Of a stretch of 15,772 bases of DNA, positions 7,611 to 14,115 are shown in pieces (positions within the stretch are counted from its first letter, which is position 1; each line of letters opens with the position of its first letter). A model generated the notes under the pieces. That model was not told the DNA's origin and made no database searches. It was given only the letters and a program-made list of their open reading frames with translations. Source of the DNA: JANXVV01 sp038230975. Its GTDB lineage: Bacteria; Planctomycetota; Phycisphaerae; Tepidisphaerales; Tepidisphaeraceae. Made by a program: the position numbers and the translations under genes. The stretch spans positions 1 through 15,772 of the forward strand of contig JBBRMF010000109.1 of assembly GCA_038230975.1 (NCBI GenBank), read 5' to 3'.

Positions 7611-10529
7611 ATGAGTTACAACTTCACTGCGATCGAAAAGAAGTGGCAGAACTACTGGCTAACCAATAAAACCTTCGCCGCCCTCGACCCCGTCGACGCC
7701 GGTGATATGCCCAAAGCATACATTCTGGACATGTTCCCCTACCCGAGCGGCGCAGGACTGCACGTCGGGCACCCAGAAGGCTACACCGCCACGGATATCG
7801 TTTCGCGATTCCGCCGCATGCAGGGGTATAATGTCCTGCATCCGATGGGGTGGGACGCGTTTGGCCTGCCCGCCGAGCAGTACGCGGTGAAGAATAACGT
7901 TCACCCGGCCGTCACCACCAAGAAAAATATCGAGAACTTCCGCCGCCAGATCCAAATGCTCGGCCTGAGCTACGATTGGGACCGCGAAGTCGATACCACC
8001 GACCCCGGCTATTACAAATGGACGCAGTGGATCTTTCTCCAACTGTTCAACAGTTATTTCGACCCGATCCAGGATCGGGCCATGTCGATCAGCCATCTGA
8101 TGCAGGAACTGGTCAATGAAAATCTGTTGATCGGCCCGGACAATTCACTCCATCCCAATTCCACGCCCGAAGGAATGGAGCGCATTTCGGGTGAAGTGCG
8201 TATCGAGCGACTGTGGCGGGAACTGACCGCAGCCGAACAGCGCGAAGCGATCGACGCACAGCGGTTGGCGTATATCGACGAAGTTCCCGTGAACTGGTGC
8301 CGGCAACTCGGCACGGTGCTGGCGAACGAAGAAGTCATTGACGGCAAAAGCGAAGTCGGGGGTTTCCCCGTCGAACGTCGGCCCATGCGGCAATGGATGC
8401 TCCGCATCACCGCCTATGCCGATCGACTGGTCAATGATTTATCGTTGCTCGATTGGCCGGAATCACTCAAAGAAATGCAGCGTAACTGGATCGGCAAAAG
8501 TGTCGGCGCTGAGGTTGATTTCGATATCGCCCCACCCGATATGCACACCGCCGGGCTGCAATCCCCGAACGACTCGCGTGAAGACGCCAACGCCGACCTC
8601 AGCATTACCGTCTTCACCACACGGCCCGATACGCTCTTCGGCGCAACCTACATGGTTCTTGCACCCGAGCATCCGCTGGTCGATCGAATCACCGTGCCGA
8701 GTCATCGCGAGACGATCGAGGCCTACCGCACGATGATCGCCGGCCGGAGCGATCGGGATCGGATGTCGGATACCAAAGACAAAAACGGTGTCTTCACCGG
8801 ATCATTTGCGATCAACCCGGCCAATGACGAGAAAATCCCGGTCTACATCTCCGACTATGTCCTCATGGGTTACGGCACCGGGGCCATCATGGCCGTGCCG
8901 GCGCACGATGAACGTGACTACGAGTTCGCCACGAAAAACAAGCTGCCCATTCAAACGGTGGTTGCCCCCTTCGCTGGCCGCGCAGCTTCTGTCTATGCGG
9001 CTTTCACCGAAGAAGGAACCGCCATCAACAGCGGACTTCTGGATGGCCTGCCCACACAGCAAGCCAAAGAAAAAATGATCCTCTGGCTCGAGGAGGAAGG
9101 TGTGGGTCACCGCTCGATCAAATACAAGCTGCGCGACTGGCTGTTCAGCCGTCAGCGCTATTGGGGTGAACCCTTCCCACTCATTCTGGATGCGTTCGGA
9201 AATGCCTCGGCGATCGATGAATCTGAATTGCCGTTAACCCTGCCGGAATTGGAAGATTTTAAACCCACCGGCTCCCCCGAAGGCCCGCTGAGCAAGGCAA
9301 AGGAATGGCTCGAAGTAAAGAACGATCGCGGCACGTTCACACGCGAGACCAACACCATGCCGCAGTGGGCCGGGTCGTGCTGGTATTACTTAAGATATGC
9401 CGATCCGAAAAATGCCGAGCGGTTTATTGATCCGGAAAAAGAAAAGTATTGGATGCCAGTAGACCTTTATGTAGGCGGGGTCGAGCATGCCGTGCTGCAT
9501 CTGCTTTACTCGCGATTCTGGCACAAAGTGTTGTTTGACTTGGGGCATGTGAGTACGCCGGAACCATTTCGTCGATTGGTGAATCAAGGGTTGATTCTTG
9601 GAGAAATGGAATATCACGTCTTTGAAACGACAGATTCAATGTCGGTCACCGTTGCCGAAGTGCGAGACATCGACGAAGAGAACGATGGTTCAGGCGTGAA
9701 GGTGATTGGTTTTGATAAACGCACCGGGCAAAAGCTGATCGGTCGACGGGTCTCAGAAGAGGACATTGAAAAAACCTCTGCGGGTCATGTTTTGAAAACG
9801 GATACGAAAATCCGTGTTGATGCGCGCTGCTCGAAGATGTCTAAGAGCCGCGGGAATGTCGTCAACCCCGATGAAATCGTCGCCGATTACGGAGCCGATG
9901 CGTTTCGCCTCTACGAAATGTACATGGGGCCGTTAGAAGCCCAGAAGCCCTGGAATACGCGAGATATTGTCGGCATGTCCCGGTTCCTGCGCAGCGTATG
10001 GCGCAATCTGGTCGGTGATGATGAAGCGGCCAAGGGTTCCCGCGCCGTCGACAGCGCGGTCCCTGACGCGCTCGATCGTCAAATGCACCACACGATCAAA
10101 AAAGTCGCGGAAGATATTGACGGCCTGCGTTTCAACACCGCCATCGCCGAGCTGATCAAACTCAACAATGAATTGACCGGCTTGCCAAACGTGCCCCGAG
10201 ACGTAGCCGAGAATTTAACATTGATGCTCGCCCCATTCGCCCCGCACATCGCCGAGGAAATCTGGGAACGGCTCGGCCATCACAAGACACTCACCCGTCG
10301 CCCCTGGCCAACATTTGACCCGGCGAAAATGACCGAATCCACCATGGAACTTCCTGTACAGGTCAATGGCAAACTGCGAGACCGCATCGTGGTTCCCGTC
10401 GACGCCGACGAAATGACAATTCTTCTGGCCGCCGAAAATTCCGAAAAAGTGCGGCCCTGGACCGAAGGAAAAACGATCCACAAAAAGCTGTACGTGCCCA
10501 AAAAACTCGTGAACTTCGTCGTCGGATGA
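7611..10529 (+). CDS. leuS: Leucyl-tRNA synthetase
   Basis: Class I aminoacyl-tRNA synthetase that charges tRNA-Leu with leucine in the cytoplasm. From the ATG it has 972 residues, longer than the roughly 860 of E. coli. The catalytic motifs are intact: HVGH (51-54) and KMSKS (742-746). The CP1 editing domain is recognised by TTRPDTLFG (from 336) and GYGTGAIMAVPAHDERD (420-436), whose D433 corresponds to the conserved editing aspartate. RDWLFSRQRYWGEP and WAGSCWYYLRY are family hallmarks. About 60 extra residues lie between roughly 148 and 220, before VNWC (227-230), and the usual zinc-module cysteines are replaced (VIDGKSEVGGFPVERR). A GTG nine bases upstream is less likely than the ATG; neither has a clear Shine-Dalgarno. 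A stretch around 9380-9840 uses fewer C-ending codons than the rest. Confidence 0.98.
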   Translation: MSYNFTAIEKKWQNYWLTNKTFAALDPVDAGDMPKAYILDMFPYPSGAGLHVGHPEGYTATDIVSRFRRMQGYNVLHPMGWDAFGLPAEQYAVKNNVHPAVTTKKNIENFRRQIQMLGLSYDWDREVDTTDPGYYKWTQWIFLQLFNSYFDPIQDRAMSISHLMQELVNENLLIGPDNSLHPNSTPEGMERISGEVRIERLWRELTAAEQREAIDAQRLAYIDEVPVNWCRQLGTVLANEEVIDGKSEVGGFPVERRPMRQWMLRITAYADRLVNDLSLLDWPESLKEMQRNWIGKSVGAEVDFDIAPPDMHTAGLQSPNDSREDANADLSITVFTTRPDTLFGATYMVLAPEHPLVDRITVPSHRETIEAYRTMIAGRSDRDRMSDTKDKNGVFTGSFAINPANDEKIPVYISDYVLMGYGTGAIMAVPAHDERDYEFATKNKLPIQTVVAPFAGRAASVYAAFTEEGTAINSGLLDGLPTQQAKEKMILWLEEEGVGHRSIKYKLRDWLFSRQRYWGEPFPLILDAFGNASAIDESELPLTLPELEDFKPTGSPEGPLSKAKEWLEVKNDRGTFTRETNTMPQWAGSCWYYLRYADPKNAERFIDPEKEKYWMPVDLYVGGVEHAVLHLLYSRFWHKVLFDLGHVSTPEPFRRLVNQGLILGEMEYHVFETTDSMSVTVAEVRDIDEENDGSGVKVIGFDKRTGQKLIGRRVSEEDIEKTSAGHVLKTDTKIRVDARCSKMSKSRGNVVNPDEIVADYGADAFRLYEMYMGPLEAQKPWNTRDIVGMSRFLRSVWRNLVGDDEAAKGSRAVDSAVPDALDRQMHHTIKKVAEDIDGLRFNTAIAELIKLNNELTGLPNVPRDVAENLTLMLAPFAPHIAEEIWERLGHHKTLTRRPWPTFDPAKMTESTMELPVQVNGKLRDRIVVPVDADEMTILLAAENSEKVRPWTEGKTIHKKLYVPKKLVNFVVG

Positions 10530-10568
10530 AGGATGCGTAGGGTCGGCTCCAGAGCTTGAAAAGAAAAT

Positions 10569-10635
10569 GGTGGCATGGGCGTCTCGCCCGTGCTTTTTGA
10601 TGGATTCAAAACGCGGGCGAGACGCCCACGCCACC
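10569..10635. repeat. Dispersed palindrome of the 'GGGCGTCTCGCCC' type
   Basis: Arms 10569-10592 and 10612-10635 pair over 24 positions with one A-C mismatch (10575/10629) and one G-T pair (10591/10613); the 19-base loop is A/T-rich. It lies 40 bases after the leuS stop. The motif is one I recall as a high-copy intergenic repeat in planctomycete and verrucomicrobial genomes, where it is often wrongly called as a protein containing GRDAHAT. It may act as a transcription end or mRNA-stabilising hairpin after leuS. Confidence 0.8.
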
Positions 10636-10646
10636 TCAGAAAGTGA

Positions 10647-10774
10647 TCGCGAAATGGCCGCTGAGGCACAGAGACATCGAGAAAATCGTAAGGGTGGGAA
10701 TCTGAATATCGAGTTCTCTCTGTGTCTTTTACTCTGTGGCTCAGTGTCTCAGTGTCTCCGTGGCTATTTCGCGA
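10647..10774. repeat. Second dispersed inverted repeat, 'CTCTGTGTCTC' type
   Basis: TCGCGAAAT (10647-10655) is repeated in perfect inverse at 10766-10774. The inner flanks are imperfect complements: the left one is rich in GAGGCACAGAGACA, the right one in CTCTGTGGCTCAGTGTCTC units, with short internal direct repeats of AGTGTCTC. The element directly follows the first palindrome and fills most of the gap to the CYTH gene. It belongs to a different sequence family from the first repeat and looks like a second dispersed intergenic element, not a gene. Confidence 0.65.
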
Positions 10775-10817
10775 CTGCGTGATTCGAGTCAGGCTTTAGT
10801 GCTGGAGCATACCCAAT

Positions 10818-10823
10818 AAAGGA
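10818..10823 (+). promoter_or_regulatory. Ribosome binding site of the CYTH gene
   Basis: AAAGGA six bases before the ATG at 10830. It confirms the start just after the repeat-filled gap. Confidence 0.6.
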
Positions 10824-10829
10824 ACTCCT

Positions 10830-11402
10830 ATGCCCGTCGAAATGGAAGCCAAGCTTAAGGTCGACTCACTCGCGCCGACCCGGCAACGATTGCAGCAACT
10901 CGGCGCAGCGCGCATCGGAAATCATTTGGAGACGAATGCTCTGTACGATGCTGCCGACTCCGCGCTGGAAAAATCCGACAAAGGCTTGCGGATTCGCACT
11001 CGTCGCAATCTGGACAATGCGTCGGTAGATGCAATTCTCACTTTCAAAGGGCCCGGTCAACCTGGCGCGTTCAAAAATCGCCATGAAATAGAAACGCACA
11101 TCGCCGACGGAAAAGCCATGGCCGCCCTGCTGAACGCCCTCGGATTCTATGAGTCTCTTTCATTCCAGAAAAAACGGGAATCATGGGAGTTAGACGCCTG
11201 CCATGTGGAATTGGACGAAGTGCCGCATCTCGGCTGTTTCGTCGAAATCGAGGGCAACAGTGAATCGAGCATTCTCGAACTTCAGCGAACGCTTGGATTG
11301 GAAGGCGTTCGCACGATCAAAACCTCGTATATTGGCTTACTGTTGAACTGGTTAAAAGCGCAGGGACGTATCGAACGAACGATCGTTTTTCCTGAACTCT
11401 GA
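10830..11402 (+). CDS. CYTH-domain protein (class IV adenylate cyclase / triphosphatase fold)
   Basis: A 190-residue cytoplasmic protein with a CYTH triphosphate tunnel fold. The signature ExExK is at E4, E6, K8 directly after the start. Further charged tunnel-strand motifs follow in the usual order: LRIRTRR, LTFKGPG, NRHEIET, FQKKRESW and ELDEVPHLGCFVEIEG. Length and order match the CyaB-like group. Members may be adenylate cyclases, thiamine triphosphatases or inorganic triphosphatases acting with divalent metal ions, and the motifs do not separate these. Most bacterial members are likely triphosphatases, so cyclic AMP synthesis should not be assumed. There is no CHAD domain in the protein or next door. 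It is spaced 157 bases from the next gene, so probably separately transcribed. Confidence 0.88.
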   Translation: MPVEMEAKLKVDSLAPTRQRLQQLGAARIGNHLETNALYDAADSALEKSDKGLRIRTRRNLDNASVDAILTFKGPGQPGAFKNRHEIETHIADGKAMAALLNALGFYESLSFQKKRESWELDACHVELDEVPHLGCFVEIEGNSESSILELQRTLGLEGVRTIKTSYIGLLLNWLKAQGRIERTIVFPEL

Positions 11403-11559
11403 TCTGTTCCCTTGCCGATTTATTTATTGGACGATTCCCAATTCATCGCGACCCTCACTTGCGGGTTTGATTCGTCCGAAGTATTCAAAGTATTGGACGC
11501 AGTAACCGTGCCGCGTCCAAATGTGTTCGATTGCGACAGGATTGGGTAGGTAATTGCGC

Positions 11560-12108
11560 ATGAAATTTATCGAAACAAATATTGACGGCTGCCTTGTCAT
11601 CGAGCCCGATCGCTTTGATGACGAACGCGGCTATTTCTCCAAAATCTGGGATTACAAAGAACTCTCGCAGCGCGGTCTCAGCACTGATTTCGCGCAGTTT
11701 AATTTGGCTTACAATCACCGCGCGGGAACCTTGCGCGGCATGCATTACCAGGCTGCCCCGAATGAAGAAGTGAAACTGGTTCGCTGCACCCGCGGCGCAG
11801 TTTACGATGTCATTATCGATCTGCGACCAGAATCGCCAACCTATTTGAAGTGGTCCGGCGTCGAGCTTTCTCAGGACAATTACAACACCTATTACGTCCC
11901 CAAAGGTTGCGCGCACGGCTATATTACACTGACGGACAAAGCCGAAGTCACGTACAACGTCTCGGCCGCCTATGCTCCGCAATCGGCCAGAGGTGTACGC
12001 TGGAATGACGCAGCCTTCGGAATTAAATGGCCGAACCAGCCCACGGTCATCAATCCGCGCGACAACACATATCCGGATTTTGAAACCGCATTCGTTGTCG
12101 CCAGATAG
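11560..12108 (+). CDS. rfbC: dTDP-4-dehydrorhamnose 3,5-epimerase-like protein (RmlC/RfbC family)
   Basis: Cupin-fold epimerase of 182 residues, the usual family length. It would epimerise C3 and C5 of a dTDP-4-keto-6-deoxy-hexose on the way to dTDP-rhamnose or a related sugar. The active-site His62 is in LRGMHYQ; Lys72, Tyr132 and Asp168 fall where the RmlC lysine, tyrosine and aspartate are expected. RCTRGAVYDVIIDLR and PKGCAHGY are further hallmarks. The ATG at 11560 has TAGG nine bases upstream; a TTG two codons earlier is less likely. No rmlA, rmlB or rmlD is near, so the precise substrate is uncertain: relatives act on other nucleotide sugars. It ends in tandem stops (TAG TGA), 12 bases before the VOC gene, which suggests co-transcription. 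Confidence 0.9.
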   Translation: MKFIETNIDGCLVIEPDRFDDERGYFSKIWDYKELSQRGLSTDFAQFNLAYNHRAGTLRGMHYQAAPNEEVKLVRCTRGAVYDVIIDLRPESPTYLKWSGVELSQDNYNTYYVPKGCAHGYITLTDKAEVTYNVSAAYAPQSARGVRWNDAAFGIKWPNQPTVINPRDNTYPDFETAFVVAR

Positions 12109-12120
12109 TGACACAGTCGA

Positions 12121-12510
12121 ATGAATAAGATCCGAGTCATCCGCATCGACCACGTCCAAATTAATGTGACCGACATTGCCCGCGCTCGTCGATTTTACGG
12201 CCAGGTCCTCGGACTCACCGAAACGCCGAGGCCTGAAAGTTTTGATTTCGCCGGCTGTTGGTACCGTGTAGGCGACATCGATCTGCACCTGGTCGTCCGA
12301 GATCCGGAACCGATCAGTGCCCGGCACTTTTGTGTTTGGGTCGCGGAAATTAAGGCTGCTGCAAAAATGATCGAGTCCGCAGGATATCCAGTGAAGTGGG
12401 ACGAAAAGTATAAGATCCGCGGCGTCGAACGTTTTTTTGTTTTTGACGACGACCACAATCGAATTGAATTTCAAGGCACCGATGGAACGGGCACTTCTCG
12501 GTGGGATTGA
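12121..12510 (+). CDS. VOC-family (glyoxalase/dioxygenase fold) metalloprotein
   Basis: A 129-residue protein with one vicinal oxygen chelate domain of two beta-alpha-beta-beta-beta units. Likely metal ligands are H11 (IDHVQINV), H56 (DLHLV), H69 (ARHFCVWV) and E116 (NRIEFQ), the full set for a divalent metal centre. RARRFYGQVLGL is the classic first-helix motif. Families with this fold include glyoxalase I, fosfomycin-resistance thiol transferases, dioxygenases and epimerases; the sequence does not pick one. It starts 12 bases after the sugar epimerase gene and is probably translated from the same message, although no clear Shine-Dalgarno is seen. A biochemical link with the epimerase is not obvious. 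Confidence 0.87.
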   Translation: MNKIRVIRIDHVQINVTDIARARRFYGQVLGLTETPRPESFDFAGCWYRVGDIDLHLVVRDPEPISARHFCVWVAEIKAAAKMIESAGYPVKWDEKYKIRGVERFFVFDDDHNRIEFQGTDGTGTSRWD

Positions 12511-12558
12511 TTCCCGCAGTCTGCAGGCGGTAGCTGCATTTCCGCCACGTCACGGGTG

Positions 12559-12567
12559 TGCTAAGAT
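12559..12567 (+). promoter_or_regulatory. Candidate extended -10 promoter of the dnaJ-like gene
   Basis: TGCTAAGAT fits an extended -10 (TGnTAnnnT) and lies about 36 bases before the ATG at 12603. No good -35 is present. No CIRCE-type heat-shock operator was seen in the 92-base gap. Confidence 0.3.
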
Positions 12568-12602
12568 CACGGCTGACCCGTAAACGAAATTTTTGGATAG
12601 AC

Positions 12603-13601
12603 ATGGCCAAACGCGATTATTACGAAGTGCTCGGTATTCCACGAACCGCAAACACGGACGAAATCCGCAAAGCGCATCGAAAGCTTGTTCGTGTCCATCA
12701 CCCGGACGTAAACAAGAACAGCTCAAAATCCGAGGAGAAATTCAAGGAAATCCAGGAAGCTTACGATGTGCTGTCGGATACAACAAAGAAATCGAATTAT
12801 GATCAGTTCGGTCATGCCGGGGTGGATATCGGGGCCAGCGGTCGACCCGGTGGGCCAGACCCATTTGAGGCATTACGGCGTGCGCAGGCAAATCAGCGCG
12901 GTCGAGGTGGAGCGCGCTGGCAACCCGCGCCCAATGTCAGCGTCGAAGACCAAGAAAACGGTGAAGGCGGGTTCGGTGATATATTCGAGCAGTTCTTTGG
13001 AGGTCAGCGCGGCTCACGCGCCGCGCAGCCCGAACCCCGGGGTCGAACACGCCCGCAACCCACGCGCGGCGATGATATTGAATACCCAGTCACCCTGACC
13101 TTTGCGCAAGCCGCGCGCGGAATGACATTGCCCCTGCAAATCAATCGCGACGGCAAGCTGGAAACGATCGACGTCAAGATTCCCGCCGGCGTCAAGGAAG
13201 GCAGCCGCGTTCGCATCAAAGCCCGTGGGCAGCAGCTCTCCGGTGGTGAACCCGGCGATCTGTTCATCGTCACCAAAGTACTCGCGCACCCCTACTTTCG
13301 CCGCGACGGTAACGACATTCATCTCGACCTGCCCATCAGCTTATACGAGGCCATGCTCGGCACAAAAGTTGAAGTGCCCACCCTTGACGGCCCAGTTACG
13401 TTGACCATCCCACCCGGCACGAGCAGCGGCGCAAAACTGCGGATTAAAGGTCGCGGTTTTGAACGCGGCGCTGAAAAAGGCGATCAAATCGTCCTGATGA
13501 AAGTCATCGTTCCCAAACAACTCGACGATGACAGTAAAGAAATCTTGAAGACTCTCGAGGCCAAAGCTCCCGTCGACGCGCGGGGAGAGATTAAATGGTG
13601 A
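12603..13601 (+). CDS. DnaJ/CbpA-type J-domain co-chaperone without zinc finger
   Basis: A 332-residue class B (type II) J-protein that would stimulate an Hsp70 (DnaK) ATPase and hand over unfolded substrates in the cytoplasm. The J domain spans residues 1-70 with the essential HPD at 33-35 and the YDQFGHAG end motif. A glycine/phenylalanine-type linker follows to about 150 (GGFGDIFEQFFGG). Then come two beta-rich C-terminal substrate domains (about 155-325), with IPAGVKEGSRVRIKARG and IPPGTSSGAKLRIKGRG. The protein has no cysteines, so the zinc region of classical DnaJ is absent. The start at 12603 was chosen because the J domain begins there and a GGA lies five bases upstream; an upstream frame extension adds only 15 unrelated residues. 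The end overlaps the next gene by seven bases. Confidence 0.93.
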   Translation: MAKRDYYEVLGIPRTANTDEIRKAHRKLVRVHHPDVNKNSSKSEEKFKEIQEAYDVLSDTTKKSNYDQFGHAGVDIGASGRPGGPDPFEALRRAQANQRGRGGARWQPAPNVSVEDQENGEGGFGDIFEQFFGGQRGSRAAQPEPRGRTRPQPTRGDDIEYPVTLTFAQAARGMTLPLQINRDGKLETIDVKIPAGVKEGSRVRIKARGQQLSGGEPGDLFIVTKVLAHPYFRRDGNDIHLDLPISLYEAMLGTKVEVPTLDGPVTLTIPPGTSSGAKLRIKGRGFERGAEKGDQIVLMKVIVPKQLDDDSKEILKTLEAKAPVDARGEIKW

Positions 13602-13993
13602 TGTATCGCCAATCACCAATTTACCGCAACGCGCATCGGTCCTCCGGTCGCTCGCACTGGTCGGCCGTCGTGTTTCTGTTCAGTTTCACGGTCCTGCTTA
13701 CCGTGATCAGTTACTATTTTCTATTCCCTGGTCTGGAAGCGCTCAAACACGCCACGCCGGATGACAAGCTGAAACTCCGTGCCTGGTCGGCGTTGCTGCT
13801 TGCGGTAATGCTCTTTATTCTTGTCGCGGGAGTGCTGCTGACTCTGCGAATCGGTCGGTTTTTCTTCCCACGCCCGGATGTGCCGCGCGTGCACACAAAG
13901 CACGTCGATGCCTGGGCCGAAGCGGGGAAAAGGATGGCCGTGCCAAAGCAAAATGCAGACGAGCCGGACGAAGACCAAAAGCCCGACGAATAG
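13595..13993 (+). CDS. Small two-helix membrane protein, function unknown
   Basis: A 132-residue protein that I do not recognise. It has two hydrophobic helices at about 24-50 (AVVFLFSFTVLLTVISYYF) and 62-88 (ALLLAVMLFILVAGVLL), with a basic N-terminus before the first helix and a hydrophilic, finally acidic tail (DEPDEDQKPDE). The ATG at 13595 lies inside the end of the dnaJ-like gene and GGGGAG sits seven bases upstream. An ATG at 13601 would overlap the dnaJ stop as TGATG. Either way translation is coupled to the co-chaperone. No enzymatic motif is visible; a role with the co-chaperone at the membrane is only suggested by the overlap. Confidence 0.75.
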   Translation: MVMYRQSPIYRNAHRSSGRSHWSAVVFLFSFTVLLTVISYYFLFPGLEALKHATPDDKLKLRAWSALLLAVMLFILVAGVLLTLRIGRFFFPRPDVPRVHTKHVDAWAEAGKRMAVPKQNADEPDEDQKPDE

Positions 13994-14056
13994 GGCATTA
14001 TCTTCCAAAGTCACATCAGACTCCTTTCAATCCGTACAAAAAAACTGTGGGGATCG

Positions 14057-14085
14057 TAGTCACCTTCCACGCGCCACCCTATCAT
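14057..14085 (+). promoter_or_regulatory. Candidate sigma-70-like promoter of the AAA+ ATPase gene
   Basis: TAGTCA (14057-14062) and TATCAT (14080-14085) are exactly 17 bases apart and match four and five of six consensus bases. Transcription would begin near 14092, downstream of the possible upstream start at 14047, which favours the ATG at 14116. Confidence 0.42.
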
Positions 14086-14115
14086 TGTCCGACTTCATAC
14101 GGAGATGATTTGACC

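Noticed and set aside
10567..10782. Plus-strand open frame of 71 codons over the leuS-CYTH gap, with minus-strand counterparts at 10215-10669
   Set aside because: The translation is the well-known spurious product of the palindrome (WASRPC, GRDAHAT). It has no ribosome site and is explained by the repeats.
11485..12474. Long minus-strand open frame of 329 codons opposite the epimerase and VOC genes
   Set aside because: It is antisense to two genes with intact active-site motifs; the translation has no recognisable domain and looks like codon-bias shadow.
14047..14115. N-terminal extension of the ATPase from a GTG at 14047
   Set aside because: The extra 23 residues are unlike the family, lie over a candidate promoter, and the ATG at 14116 has a GGAG in front.
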